The notes beneath the pieces are model-generated. The model saw nothing but the letters and a program-made list of their open reading frames with translations, was not told where the DNA came from and made no database searches. A program made the translations under genes and the position numbers. A stretch of 64,000 nt of DNA from Chloranthus sessilifolius (lineage: Eukaryota > Streptophyta > Magnoliopsida > Chloranthales > Chloranthaceae), in contig CM037593.1 in assembly GCA_021018995.1 (NCBI GenBank), positions 17,884,088-17,948,087 on the forward strand. Reading direction: 5' to 3'. The number at the start of each line of letters is the position of its first letter. The first letter of the stretch is position 1. Positions 43,489 through 55,944 of the stretch are shown piece after piece.

Positions 43489-44290
43489 TAGTGTTAGAAA
43501 TATTACGATCAGAAATTCGAAAAATGATGAAAATGGGCAAGAGAAATTGGACTCGAGGCACGTAGCCGTTATCTTTAAAACGCTATTCGCTCTCTACTCG
43601 AGTAAATCCTCAAGTTTGCAAAAGGGTTTCAACGAGACGTTTCCAGGATACAAAGAACCCAATCTCTTGGATGCGATTCGTTACTTTGCAACAGTAGAGG
43701 ATTTCCCCAAAAAACTCGATTTGATGAAGTACCAAATAAAAAAAGAAACCAAGAGAATTCTCAAATCTGTATACAAGGAAATTTGATGGATTTCAGAGTG
43801 CTTGAGTCTGTGTCCAGAGATCTCCTTTTATAGATCTCAAGTGCCTTCTTAATATGATTGTTGGACCAACAACCATATTTTGGACGACTCGGATCTTTCA
43901 GAGATCCCAACCGCTCCATCCAACGGCTATATGAAACGTTACACCTTTTCAAATTTAAATTCGAAAAGTTGCACACCTTTATAAGTGGTTATGAAATGGT
44001 TAGGTCCAACACCCAGCCCATGAATAATCCGACCGTTGGATCTACCCGGTCAAAAAGTCAAACTTATGGTGGGCTTCTTGGGAAATGCAAAGTGCATGCG
44101 CCTAAAGCACCAATGCACCTAAACGCCAATCACGGAGGCTCACCGCTAGGCACACTTTTCTCTTCTTATTGTCAAACAATAATAAAAAGTGAAAGGTTCT
44201 ATATATAGCATGAATCACTTTTAACATTTACCAATGTGGACCTATTCATTTGCACACAAAAAATGAGAACTTCTATTGCCTAAAAACCAA
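43489..44290 (-). mobile_element. probable solo LTR with internal TATA box
   Basis: On the minus strand the block has a TATA-type core promoter, ATCTATAAAAGGAGATCTC (about 43844-43826), at the position expected between U3 and R of a Ty1-copia LTR. A U5-like T-rich part follows, ending ...ATTTCTAACA at 43490. Another TATATATAGAACC lies at about 44200. I could not verify the right end or a target duplication. Short inverted GGTTATTTTTAGGCA-like sequences near both edges leave a DNA element possible. Confidence 0.4.
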
Positions 44291-44299
44291 CCCACCAAA

Positions 44300-45557
44300 C
44301 TAAGAAATCAAAAAGGAAATTTTATTTTCTTTGAAATTAATTAAAATATTTATTATATTCTAAAATTATAAATAAATTTAACATAGAGTACATCAACGGC
44401 TGACTTACACCATTTCAAAGCCTAAAAGTATGCCTCAGTTATCTTTAAATTACTAGATACTTAATTCACCTTTTACTCGGCCAAAACCAACTTGACACGG
44501 ATTTACGACTTAGAAAGAACTCAGCCCAATGTCAGTATACGAGTCAAACAATTATTTTATTCGTATTTCAAGCGGCCATTCGAAAAGGAAAAGGTAGTGG
44601 AATCAGGCAATTTACGAACAAGTCCACTACTCACGAACATAGAGCGATGCTTTCAACACAAGAATTTTATGTTAGTGCTATCTCCTTGGGAAGTTCCATG
44701 CCTTCATATACTTTGGTTTTTGTTTCTTATCAACAACAGGCTAGAACAAACTTTCCCTGACGGGATAATTCAATATCTTGGATCATCCGATGTAAACAAA
44801 CTTTCCCTGTGATGGTGACGAAACAATTTGGCATCTTGGACCATCAAGTATATTTATAGGGGAACCAGTGGCCCCATCAATTGGCTTGGTAGCAGGACTA
44901 GAGAGTGTGCGTTCCTAGAAATCATATGTCTGGTACAATATCCCACCACTGCTGTTACAAAGAATGTGGGAAAATGATAAAACGAGCACTATAAAATCGA
45001 TGAAGAATGATATAAAGGTTCTCTTAAATACCTTCCATCAGATTGATTGCTTCTTAACGAAGATGTCCATATTGGGTTTAAGTGCTTATTACTGATTTTT
45101 TTTTTCTTGAATAATTTCTTGCTTTATGTAAACAAAGAACAAAGAACAGTAGTGTACTTGTATATAGCTACGAAAAATTTCTTCTTTTCTTTTCATTTTT
45201 AAAGAATGATATTACAATAACCGACATAACAGTAATCCTACCAACAGAAGAAAACATAAGGAATCAAGTATTATTAGCTGAAGGATCATGATACCTTAGG
45301 ATATTTGCATGTAAGAGATTTTGATTGTGAGAAATGTAGCATATAAGAATCTATATCACTTCGTCACATGTGAACGATGTCAAAGATACCATAAATTAAC
45401 ATTTATAGGAGAATGCTTTCCAAAGAAAAGCTCATGAGTCAAAATGTAGTGTTTAACTAGCAAAATCTAAACGAACACCAGATTTGAATTTAATCATACA
45501 AAAGTAAAAAAGTCAATAAACTCACTGATTTTGGAAGAACTAAACTGTGATTGATCA
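44300..45557. other. intergenic; no feature seen
   Basis: AT-rich sequence. The open frame at 44492-44812 (106 codons) has no recognisable motif and biased codon use is not evident, so I do not call it a gene. The right part is the downstream region and 3'UTR of the DUF2921 gene. Confidence 0.45.
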
Positions 45558-48500
45558 TCACTCTGAATCGTGATTCAGCTGGTCTTGTGTTGCAGTTTCA
45601 TTCACGCCTGAAACGAGCTCCGCTTCAAATGACTTGGATGGTAACCTCTCGTAAACTCTGGAGCCCAAAGGCATAAGTCGCCCTGATTTCAGTGTTTGGC
45701 TAAGTTTATTGTAACTCCATCTCTGCTGAACATAAACTATAATTGCAAGAACAGTGGCCGTTACAGGAATAGTGACGTCTCCAAACTTGGAATAGAAATC
45801 CAAACTCGGGTTCACGAATTCATACTCCTCGGAGAAGTACGGATTAAAAACGGGGGCTCTTATGTAGTCATAAACATGCGGAAGCAACCTCACTACCGTG
45901 ACTCCAATGTAATATGCTTTCCTAAGTGGTTTACAGTTGATCTGCCACAAAATGTTGCCGATGATTTGAGGAAGCAAAAAGAAATCTTGAATCAGACCTA
46001 TATATTCCTCTAGTTCGAATTCCCACTCTAGAAGATTATGGGTATTTCCTCTCGGATCTATATATTTGTCCGACCGAACTGGTCTCTGACTAGCATTGAC
46101 CATATGAACTGTAAGAATGATAAGAAATCCAACGGCATGTATAATCAAGCTAAAAATGAAAACCCACTTATCACTTGGAACACGCCCCTGTTCTAGAGGA
46201 GTACGAGTGAGTAATCTGATACGGGATTTCCACACCTTCTGGAGGAGCCTTAGAGTAAGCAAAAATGCAACCAACACAAGAAGCTTAACAATGTAGTCAA
46301 TCACTTGGAACCACTGATTACCTTGGAGATCATAAGACGGGCTTCCATACGATGTAGATGCCATTGTCGAGAAGAAAGTCTCCGCACCCGTGATCAATGG
46401 AATGCTATATCCGAGAGCCTGAACACCGAGCATGATGAAAGACATGTAAGGAATGGAGTCTACCTTATCTTTGATGTAAAACAACTGACTGAATATGCAA
46501 GCGATCACAATTGATAGTGTCAAAATTCGAAGAATCCCCTCGACACCTTTGCGAGATATGATGGTCTCCCGCTGCTTCCGGTAGAGGATCGGAAGAGTCA
46601 TGAGCTTGATCGGGCTAAAGTACAGTGGGTCATCTTCTGTCCTTTTGCTTGTGATGGTGATCTTCGCCGTTGGATCCATTAACCACCCTGCTGTTGTGGG
46701 CGGGTATTCTACTTTCAATTCAATCAAGCAGTCCAAACCATTTTCAAGGTCCATGCTCTCAAACAAGATTCTATAGGAGGCACGGACGTCCCTGCAACCG
46801 ATAAGGTACATTTTTCCATCGATTTGGTTATATAGACCCTCTAAGAATAGCACCGAGATGTTGCTGTATAGGTTTCCCGTGAGAGTGAGATCTGCCGAGA
46901 CATTCAAAAGGAGCTGCTTTTCGGTGAATTTATCTCTAGAACTGAATGGACTTTTTGTTTCTGGAGTAGATAAGTTTGAACCCCAATACCGTCCGAATAA
47001 TCCACCTAGAGAGAGTATCTCAATTTGGACTGAAGTCCTTGGGAAACGTGCTTTTGGTAACGGATCTGGTACCGCAGAAACATGAAGAGTGAGGTCTTCG
47101 GAGAGAAGAGAAAGACTAGCTTGTACATCGTCTCCTTCCTGCATTGGATAGCTCAGCAACGATTTCTTGATAACGGTATTGAAATCAAAAGGCTCGCTCC
47201 TCTCAAGAAAAGCGCCGGCTAAGCCAATTTTTGAGTACTTGTACGAAAGATGTGAGGTTTCAAACCGGTTCAGAAGCTCCATGGGATGAAGTACTTTTTC
47301 AAAAGATAAGGGGAAGTAGGAACCCGTCCCCTTGTTGATGCTCGATATGCTCCCAAAGATGATGCTTCGCTGCACGATTGTGAAGGAGATAGGAACATAC
47401 AAACAAACCCGAGAATTACATCCATCCTCCACAGAGTCTTCGAGCCCGAGACAACCAACCATACAAAGCTGCCCATTAGAAGAATTCCATATCCCCTCAG
47501 CCGATAGAGTCGTGTTATCGAGACCAGTTCTCTGTGCCGCATCATACGGATTCTCTAGTGGACTAACTGCTCTAAACATGGTAAATATTCTTGCAGTGCT
47601 TATATTGTTTTGCTTGTATATTGGCTCACACCTCAGATCCGATATCGTAAGCTTCACATTCTGAAACCCCCCGTCAGTGGCATTAATCGCCTTTCCAGTC
47701 TCGAAAGGGCCCAATTTACTGCAATATGCATCAGTGACATTGCATTTCCAATTTGGCACGATAGTGAGACCTTCGCCAGATGTGAACCGCTCGAGAATTC
47801 CACAGAACTCATACCCTTTATATATCTCTATCTGACTGTCCTTTAAGTCATCTTGATACGGGTACGGTATACATGCTTTGGATACAATCTCTTCAGACCC
47901 AAAATGGTAATTCGTATAAGCGCCCAATTTGGAAGAAATATAGACTTTATCGAAGTACTTAAGGCTTGATTTTTGGTTTAGACTTCTCAATTCTCCACGG
48001 ATCGCTCTACTAGTTAATGAGAAGGTAATGGGGTAGCGGAGAATGAGCAAGATTTGGTCATCTTGTAAAAGAGGAGGTGACTGGTAATTGTCGGAACTAG
48101 AACCCTTCGTCCATTCCGAGGGATCAGTTGAATCAGTTTGACGAGAAGGCAATAACGAAGACCCCAACAAACACATCACCCGTTCCCCACCATTATCCTC
48201 TGATTCAATATAAACCCCTTCAAACGAAATTGTAAGAAGAGAATACCCAGGCCATGACTCGAACCGTGGAGATTGCATATATGAGCTGTAGGAAAATGTA
48301 CCATTTCTAGATATATGAAGATCTAAAGTCCCACTTACATTAACCATGATTTTAGACCATTGGATTGGATCAACATTGGCCACCCAAAAGGAAAGTAAGT
48401 GTAGTAGATCGGGATGATCTGAATCGTCCTTTTGCAAATCCCTACCGTCAAATGGCATCAATGGCGCACCCTCAGTCTCCTGCCTCCAATCTCCATTAAC

Positions 48501-48758
48501 AATTGACAACTCATTTTTAATACTATATTTTCTGTTTGTATCGGGTTTCAATTCAGAAGCCGAAGATAAAACAGACCCACAAACCTTTTTTATCTCACCA
48601 AAACGAGTGTATTTGTATGTTTCAGAGGGGTCTACAGATCCTTGATCTAACACTGCCACGGATTCAGGTGGTAAGTATGGATGGTATGGAGTTGTGAAAC
48701 TAAAGAACATAAACAACCCCATAGTCCATATGCAAAGAACCCAGGAAAAGATCCTCAT
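45558..48758 (-). CDS. DUF2921 family multi-pass membrane protein
   Basis: An uninterrupted 1066-residue frame from ATG at 48758-48756 to TGA. Ten more codons are open upstream but begin with TTG; the ATG is preferred because it puts the hydrophobic SWVLCIWTMGLFMFFSF at the N-terminus as signal peptide or anchor. Residues about 25-715 are non-cytosolic, with several N-x-S/T sites and repeated beta-rich blocks (SAEGIWNSSNGQLCMVGC, FLEGLYNQIDGKMYLIGC). About 730-1015 holds some six membrane segments. The tail has LGSRVYERLPSKSFEAELVS, strongly typical of the family. The related FLY1/FLY2 proteins add a RING E3 domain; this one has none, like the roughly 1060-aa intronless plant members of unknown function. 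Endomembrane location is inferred. Confidence 0.9.
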   Translation of the reverse strand: MRIFSWVLCIWTMGLFMFFSFTTPYHPYLPPESVAVLDQGSVDPSETYKYTRFGEIKKVCGSVLSSASELKPDTNRKYSIKNELSIVNGDWRQETEGAPLMPFDGRDLQKDDSDHPDLLHLLSFWVANVDPIQWSKIMVNVSGTLDLHISRNGTFSYSSYMQSPRFESWPGYSLLTISFEGVYIESEDNGGERVMCLLGSSLLPSRQTDSTDPSEWTKGSSSDNYQSPPLLQDDQILLILRYPITFSLTSRAIRGELRSLNQKSSLKYFDKVYISSKLGAYTNYHFGSEEIVSKACIPYPYQDDLKDSQIEIYKGYEFCGILERFTSGEGLTIVPNWKCNVTDAYCSKLGPFETGKAINATDGGFQNVKLTISDLRCEPIYKQNNISTARIFTMFRAVSPLENPYDAAQRTGLDNTTLSAEGIWNSSNGQLCMVGCLGLEDSVEDGCNSRVCLYVPISFTIVQRSIIFGSISSINKGTGSYFPLSFEKVLHPMELLNRFETSHLSYKYSKIGLAGAFLERSEPFDFNTVIKKSLLSYPMQEGDDVQASLSLLSEDLTLHVSAVPDPLPKARFPRTSVQIEILSLGGLFGRYWGSNLSTPETKSPFSSRDKFTEKQLLLNVSADLTLTGNLYSNISVLFLEGLYNQIDGKMYLIGCRDVRASYRILFESMDLENGLDCLIELKVEYPPTTAGWLMDPTAKITITSKRTEDDPLYFSPIKLMTLPILYRKQRETIISRKGVEGILRILTLSIVIACIFSQLFYIKDKVDSIPYMSFIMLGVQALGYSIPLITGAETFFSTMASTSYGSPSYDLQGNQWFQVIDYIVKLLVLVAFLLTLRLLQKVWKSRIRLLTRTPLEQGRVPSDKWVFIFSLIIHAVGFLIILTVHMVNASQRPVRSDKYIDPRGNTHNLLEWEFELEEYIGLIQDFFLLPQIIGNILWQINCKPLRKAYYIGVTVVRLLPHVYDYIRAPVFNPYFSEEYEFVNPSLDFYSKFGDVTIPVTATVLAIIVYVQQRWSYNKLSQTLKSGRLMPLGSRVYERLPSKSFEAELVSGVNETATQDQLNHDSE

Positions 48759-48788
48759 CTCTGAAAATTCCAAGCTTTCTTTCTTCAA

Positions 48789-48965
48789 ATTCTCAACTAC
48801 CCACTTACTAAAACAAGAAATTAAAGAGACCCAGATGCTCAGAAACCAAACCAGACAGCAAAACCCATAGATTTCAGACGTGATGAACGAAAGATAGAAG
48901 CTTCATCTGTGTTTGAATTCTCAACTACCCACTTACTAAAACAGCAAATCCAAGATACCCAGATT
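48789..48965 (-). repeat. duplicated block of about 45 bp in the DUF2921 leader
   Basis: ATTCTCAACTACCCACTTAC then TAAAACA occurs at 48789 and again at 48917, followed in both by AAAT..A.AGA..CCCAGAT. The offset is 128 bp. Confidence 0.8.
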
Positions 48966-49171
48966 GTCTAAAGCATAAACAGATATGAATAAACAGTTTC
49001 TACAGTTATCTAACACCAATTAAATGGAAAACAAATGTGCAATGAGACTGAAAAACAATCAAATTAAGTTTCCTTTCCCCCTTCTATGTTTGGTTTCAAT
49101 TGATTGACTCTAAATGGGGTTTTGACTTGTGGTTGAAGTAATCTAGGACGTATTTGATCTAGAGAACTAAC
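48808..49171 (-). other. probable 5'UTR intron of the DUF2921 gene with duplicated acceptor
   Basis: On the minus strand CATCCAG is followed by GTTAGTTCTC (donor at 49171), and TTTCTTGTTTTAG precedes TAAGTGGG (acceptor, exon from 48807). A second copy of the acceptor block, GCTGTTTTAG before TAAGTGGG, gives an alternative exon start at 48935. The 364-bp intron would separate a short leader from the coding exon. It is predicted from splice motifs only. Confidence 0.5.
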
Positions 49172-49259
49172 CTGGATGAAGGATCCTTGCCTCTGTACTT
49201 TACTTTCTTGTTCTAGATCTCGGAGATCTAGTAGAGTGAGTGGGAGAGAGTTTGGATGT

Positions 49260-52200
49260 TTTTGTTTGACTTAACTTGAGATTGCAGTAGTTGGTGCCTT
49301 GGTGGTGGGCCCAAAAGTTGGTGGAACGGACGATCATTAATTCAGACCGTCTGATTCATGGACCAACTGTAGATTTGTTCATAACTGTTGGATTTGTAAG
49401 TTCTATTGGAAGCCGAAAGAGAAAGAGTTATTAATCGGATGGTTAATGTCATTTGATCTGTACGATTTTCGAAGTAGTCTATCAGTTATAATGTTCCTTT
49501 TTTAATCCTTATAAAAATGGATATTTGCTTAATAGGGCATGAAGTTGTAGCCATTCACATGGCGGCAAAAATTCATTTACTAATCAGGGCATGCATTGCC
49601 TATCGTTTGAGAATTTATAGGGAAAAATGTATATTTTCATTTATAGGACTTAAGAAAATTTCGAGACATTGTTTGACAAAATATATGGATGAATGGATAT
49701 TTTTTCATTTAATATAGTTTATAAAAATAGAATTTTAGTATCAAGCATATTTGTAATGCATTCATAAAATTAATTTTCAAAAATAATTTCACTAAAACAT
49801 TTATTTTGGAAACTTTTATTAGCACTCATACAATTTTTGAAAGCGCCCATATCGAAAACCGTTTTAAAATCATTGATTATTTCGGATCAGATGATGGAGA
49901 ACATATTTCACCTTGAATTTCACTCATTTACCCTTGCAAGTCCTGTTTTTTTTTGCTATTTTTCACATTTTTACGTGAAATGAATAGCTACAACTTTCTT
50001 ATAAAAAATATCCCATGAGAAAAACGATGGATTGGACGGTTAATATTGATTCAGGTATTCGGTGTTATAAATTCTTTAACATAAAAAGGTAACCAAGTGA
50101 AGACAGGCCACTAATTTAAGCTAAAATAGAAACGGAGCCAACGACCTCAAAAATTAAAAATGGAGTGGCGTTAGCTATACGCCACCCAACCACTGTCAAA
50201 GAGTCAAACTTATCTGCTTAAACTTAAACACTGAAACTCGGCCGAGTGGAGTGGACTCAACTCAGCTGAATGGAATTAGTCCAAAACCAAGTTGTGTTTC
50301 AAACTTTCAATCAAGGTATCAACTCATGTATCGGTATTGGGTATCTCCCCTACGCACTTATGATCATTCTATTCACCCTACTTATATGAAATTCCTAAAT
50401 CAGTTTTGGTCAGAAATTATAAACCTCATAGAAGCATGTGCCAATCCAATCTTAATGAGACACAAGTATCAAGATTTAAAAGTCACGCAATCTACATAGG
50501 TGGTCACCTTTGGGCAGACCTCGGCCTATTTCAGCTACGTACTCTCGAACGATCGTTTTACCGGTCTAACTTATGATCGCTAAAGTACGACCTAAATTTC
50601 TTTCAACCATATCAAGTCTAATTCAAGGTTTCAAAAATTTATTTTCATGTATATATACAGTTTACTAACTAATTTTCTTTTGAAATATAAATCAATGCCA
50701 CATATTATAATTAATGAATAAATTAATCAAAATTAAACAATTATAAGATACATATGCATTAAGTGAAGAAATTATTTATAATCATCAAACTATGATTATA
50801 TGGGCATGCATGTCACATCTAGTCAATATCGTCAATAGAGCATTGAAAAACACATATGATTTTTACCTTGAATCGGATATAATATATTGAGAATAATTAA
50901 ATAAAATTAAACCTCATCTATAAAAATCACGACACTAGGAAAGATCATCACCGTTCGGTAGAAGAATCCTTCCAAGTAGCTAATCTAACTCATGTAGTGG
51001 GTAAGTGCCAAAATTAATAATAATCATGGGTAACATTATGTAAGTATCAATGTTAGTGCTAGAGCACAATCTTCAATACCCAATCCTATATTTTCTCACA
51101 AAATTCAATTTCAATTAAAAGCACTCAAATACACACTAATTATCCGATTAAAAATTGTTAAAAAAACGTCATGTCATTAAAAAATCATAATGAAGAACTT
51201 ATTTTAAAAATTAGACATCGAAAATAGATCCGAAATGTTCGAGAAAGTCAAAATTCATATATAATGTCCGAATATCGGACCTATAAATAACCTAAAAATG
51301 ACTCGAAAATAATAAGAAACAATACGGGTCAAAATGGGCCTTAAGAACAAACAGGCCATGTCTAACGGGTCGAATCGGGTCGTGTCTAACATGCCAAATC
51401 GGGTCATGAACCATGGGTGGGGTCACAGGCCGAATTGGGTCATCAAGTCATAGAGTTGGGGAAGCACCAACTTTGATGCTCCTACTATACAAGCAATAAT
51501 ATTTCAAAGATTATTTTTGCTTTATTATAACAATAAAATACTAATCATTGCTTTATTATAGAAAAATTAAGATCAGGTTGGACCGGGTAATGACCCGAGT
51601 CCCATTATTAATCGGGTCGGGTCACAGACTGAGTCAAGGCATATGGATTATACGATGAGTCAGGTCTATTACATAGGGAAGTATACCACGGGTCGAGTTA
51701 TAGAAAGAGGGGACGGTGGTCTCCTTATATAATCATCTTTCTTTCATAACCTATCAAAGAAAGAGAGTAAAGACATATCACTTATATTAGGAAACTACTT
51801 CCCATCACCTCGAGATACGTGTGGTCAAAAGTCCAACCCAATTTTTAATGAAAAACCCAAAGATGGGTTAAAGTGTTGACCACAAAAATCCAACAAGACC
51901 GATACAAATCGACCAATACTGGCCCATATTAACCGATACGGACACCAATATCCGAGTTGACACTTGATAAGTATCGGTTTTCCAAAGAATTGATACATAT
52001 CATTAATATGTATATATCGGTAACTGCCAATATTTGATACTATGGTTTCAATGACGTGCCATCGCTAGGCAGCCAATCTACTCAAAGGCTCCTAAGAATC
52101 TGTGAAAGTCGTCTATTTAGATGATCCAATGGCAAAAGTGTGTCATAACTTTAGTGGTTAGACGCACCTTTATCCCATCCTATTGAAGCAGCATTTCCCA

Positions 52201-52600
52201 ATTTTGGCGGCTAAAATTTTTGTTTGCCAAAGAAAATTTTGCATGCAGCTCATGCGGTATGACGCGATTGGCCGCCGCCTTACTCTTCAACCAATCATGT
52301 CGCGCCATATAAATTCTCCAAAATTTATTATAAAAAAATTGGTTACCGTCTATAATTTTCCCAATGAAATAACTCGCAACCAAGACCGGTGTTATGCCTT
52401 GACTTTCGTTGATTTCGTTTAATGGAGTAAGATGGGCGAAGTACAAAGATCAGGTGCTTGCATGCACACCACAACATGGCCCACACACTCTCAAATTTAG
52501 AAAATTTTAAAATAATCTGTTTACTCTTTGAAGCAAAGAAATCCCTCTATCTTTAGAATGTGCCTTAGCAGGCAAGTAAAATCCCTAAAGGACTCTTATT
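49260..52600. other. intergenic, no gene recognised
   Basis: Promoter side of the DUF2921 gene, then AT-rich DNA. 51300-51720 has repeated GGGTCGGGTC/CGAATCGGGTC-like wording. 51890-52045 is a GATACG-family remnant (ACCGATACGGACACC, AAGTATCGGTTTTCC, TTGATACTATGG). The opposed open frames at 52180-52446 show no family motif. Confidence 0.5.
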
Positions 52601-52920
52601 TCCTTTTTATCAAATTTTAGACTATCCCTGTATCCCTCTCTCAGGATACCTTTCTTGGCATAAGCCTCTCCTCCCGAGCCCTTTCCCTCTCCCATCTCGC
52701 TCCTCTCAACTTGCACCTCTCACATGGGACCTCTTCTTCTCGCATTCAATCGTACACCGCAATCGACTCTCCATCGAAAACTCATTGCCGAATCGACGCG
52801 TAGGTAAATGCGTCGCCGATCTAAAGCGTGGGCTCAAGCGACCCGATCGAATCATTCCGAACCTTCGAGCACGCTCCAAAAGGTGGGTGCTTCTAAATCC
52901 ACCATAGGGTATTCAATTTT
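52600..52920 (+). other. C-rich, CpG-bearing block, possible promoter or leader remnant
   Basis: Pyrimidine-rich CTCTCTC runs, then CpG-rich ACGCGTAGG and CGATCTAAAGCG and a donor-like AAAAGGTGGGTGC near 52885. It resembles a plant 5'UTR with first intron, but no coding exon follows within the window that I can recognise. Confidence 0.3.
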
Positions 52921-53194
52921 TTTTAAATAAATAAATGAATCCGATATTTTTTGTTTTTGCTCCATTAATGGCTGCTCTCAGCCACAAAGAAGAAGACGAA
53001 GAAACTACTATATGCATATATTTACATATACATATATCTAAACTAGTATAAAAAAAATTTATTATTATATTACTATTATACATATATATGGGTGTGTGGA
53101 TTTCACCAAATCCGTAAACCCCCCAGTCATCTCCTTCCTTTTTCCATGTCCTTACAACAACAAAACTTCAAACTATGCTATGCCAGTGGATCAG

Positions 53195-53196
<2 letters not shown>

Positions 53197-53239
<43 letters not shown>
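53197..53239 (+). repeat. (TA)n microsatellite
   Basis: About 21 uninterrupted TA units. Confidence 0.95.
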
Positions 53240-53244
<5 letters not shown>

Positions 53245-53469
53245 ATTTTACATACAAGTAGGCATATGTGTGTAGGCTACACCAATCCCAGCCCCTTTGG
53301 GCATCTTCTTCCCCAAACCGTCTTCTACCCCAACCTTCACTGCACATTGCTTCAAAGCAGATGAAAAATAAATATATAAATACATATAGGCGTGTATGCA
53401 GCACATCAAAACAAATCCCCCCCTCTTCTTTCTCTTGTTTACACGTCTCTGAACAGAGGCGTTAATATG

Positions 53470-53471
<2 letters not shown>

Positions 53472-53559
<88 letters not shown>
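53472..53559 (+). repeat. (TA)n(TG)n compound microsatellite
   Basis: About 23 TA units pass directly into about 20 TG units, then a GA-rich stretch with GAGAGAAA repeats to 53680. Open frames here are repeat artefacts. Confidence 0.95.
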
Positions 53560-53560
<1 letters not shown>

Positions 53561-53680
53561 TTGGAGTGAGAAAGATAACTTTAGAGAGAGAAAAACTCAA
53601 CTTAACCCAAAATTTAGAGAGAAAGTAAAGACCCAACCTTTAACTCAAAAATTTAGAGAGAGAAAGAAAGAGAGAGACCC

Positions 53681-54697
53681 TTGAAAATATTAAATACAGA
53701 AAATTTGCAACAGATATATGGGAATGTTAACCATGGTTTTTCCACCTTAGAGTCGTGGGCTGCCTCGAATTTGATGGTGGACATCAGTTTTCAGTCTCAT
53801 CTTTCACACAATATAGATCCTGATAGTATGACCCACCTATTGGACGGTCAGATGGTGATTTCAAGTTGCACACATCTTGTAAAAGTGACCAAAAACTCGT
53901 TTTCATGGGATGCCCATTAAATCATATTATTTTTGCTTTCAATTATTTTTTTTGAATCATCTAAAATCGCACTCTGCCATCTGATAAACAAGTTTCTTAA
54001 TAATCACGATACTATTGGAGCGTATCTTTGGATAACTTGAAAATGTTGTTGGTCACTAAGACCCCCAAAATCATAATTTATAATATACTTAAGGCATTTT
54101 TTTGTGCTTCCTAAATTTCAAAGGGACATGCCATACAGGCTAGGACAACCTTGAAGCTAATTTGTCAATTAGATCACTTTTTTGGCTTGAGATAAAATAT
54201 GTTAGAAATAGGGCTTAATGTATTAAAAAAAGAAAAGAAAAAAAAAAACTAATTAGCTAACCACTAAGAAAAGGTAAAGTATAATACTATAGAGATCCAT
54301 ATTTAGATCTTAAAACATATATAGAATCAAAATCTTTTGTTTATTGTTTTACTCAATGCTTTATAATATATATGTCTCATGTCAATTTTCTTTATGATTA
54401 CGCAATGTTTAGGGTGTTTGGTAGTTTCCTTTCTATATATGTTCATCATTATCATTTGACATTCATCATGTAGAAAATCACGATAGGGCATACGCATATA
54501 AGTTAAGAATAAGATATCACACACGACATAAGCCTTCGCCACGGTGAGATTCTTTCACGATCACGTGAAACTTGGAATGTAGGCATCCATGTACGGATGC
54601 AACCCTTCTATGGTAGTATGGGATACCACATGAAGTACATCCAGGTTACTATGGAAACCTTCCTTTAGGAAGCGTGGTTTAGTGAAACCTATCACAC
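53681..54697. other. intergenic, no feature seen
   Basis: AT-rich, with an A-run at 54226-54248. No coding or repeat structure was recognised. Confidence 0.45.
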
Positions 54698-55944
54698 TGT
54701 GACCCATTCTAACTAAGTTTTTTAAAAAATAAATGAGAAAAGAATATGTTAAGACACATGTATGTTAAGAAAGTTGGGACTAAGCCCACACAAATATGAA
54801 ATCGGGCCGGGGACCTAAGCCCAAAACCGAAAAATGATATAATATGTTAAGATACGCTGTGAAGGCCAGCTAAACATGAATTAAGTTCTACACGTGTCAT
54901 ACCTTACGAGCCACCGTAAGAGTCCAACGTCTACAGCCGAGACAGGTTTTAAAGACATTATAGTTTTGTCTCGAACTAAGGGGACATTGTGGTTACTATG
55001 TCGGCAACCTCATCTGGCTGGATGGTGGTGTATGTTATGATATGGAGGTTAAGTAGTTATCTACACGTGGACCTCGCGTGATAGGCTCGAGCAGCGATCC
55101 TGGCACAGATCGTTTAAGCAAGATAAGTAAGATACGAAGTACGTTGTGTAGGCGTATTAAATAATAATAAGACTTACGATATGTCACATATGATAAGTTG
55201 ATGAGGCACATAAGAAAAGAGATAAGAAAATAGAAACATCATGCACTCTTCATTTTAAATTATGACTTCCAACTTTAATTATGATACGCTATGAGTTATG
55301 GATAGTTTTTGTCATTTTTATTAAAATGTTGATTTTATTTTCAAATTGCACTGCAACTCAAGCGATTGCATACACGATCACCTGGGTAAGTTATGGTGGA
55401 TCGATTATGCAATCCACTGAGTCTACGCGACTGAGTAAACTCACCCCACTTCCAAAATTTAACAATTTCAGGTGAAGATTCAGCTTATCCCGTCCTTGAT
55501 GACACGGATGCTGCTAATCCGGAGACGGCTCATATAAATGAGGATGCCGACTACCACCTTGATGAGAACGTAGACCCGGTGGACTTTTACCAGCATTGAA
55601 AGCCCTTTTACTCTAGTTTTTCCTTTATTTCTTGAGAGACTTGTTTTAGCTTTGATACATTATGTGAGTTTACGTTTGAGATCGTTTTACCTTACCTGAA
55701 ATTGATTTTGATTTGATATCCTAGATGCATGATTTAGGATTAAGTACTTCATTAATGTTGTTTACGATTTCCGATGTTAATTTATGAGTCATTTATCGTT
55801 TAATGCTATCTTAAATGCCTCAATCCATATGACAAGTCAATTTATAACTTATGTGTATGTCCGCTTATCGCCTTAACTAGCGTGCGGTGTCATAACACGT
55901 AATTCTAGGCCATCGATATCGGGTAAGGATTCTGGGTCGTGACA
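54698..55944 (+). mobile_element. possible Ty3-gypsy LTR remnant
   Basis: GACTGAGTAAACTCACCCC then CAATTTCAGGTGAAGATT (55430-55470) and the end GGATTCTGGGTCGTGACA (about 55927-55944) resemble wording common in LTRs of plant Tekay/Del-type chromoviruses. The left end near TGTGACCCATTCT (54698) is only a suggestion from partial inverse similarity to the right end, and no target duplication was found. A downstream frame ends DEDADYHLDENVDP...-like acidic sequence then a stop; it is repeated in the tandem copy. Confidence 0.35.

Noticed and set aside
48758-48788. Start of the DUF2921 protein ten codons upstream at 48788
   Set aside because: That codon is TTG. The first ATG in the frame is at 48758-48756 and places a signal-peptide-like segment at the N-terminus.
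52180-52446. Opposed open frames of 88 and 79 codons
   Set aside because: No family motif, no splice or promoter signals, and mutual overlap on both strands.
53168-53636. Tyr/Ile and His/Thr-rich frames
   Set aside because: Products of the TA and TG microsatellites.
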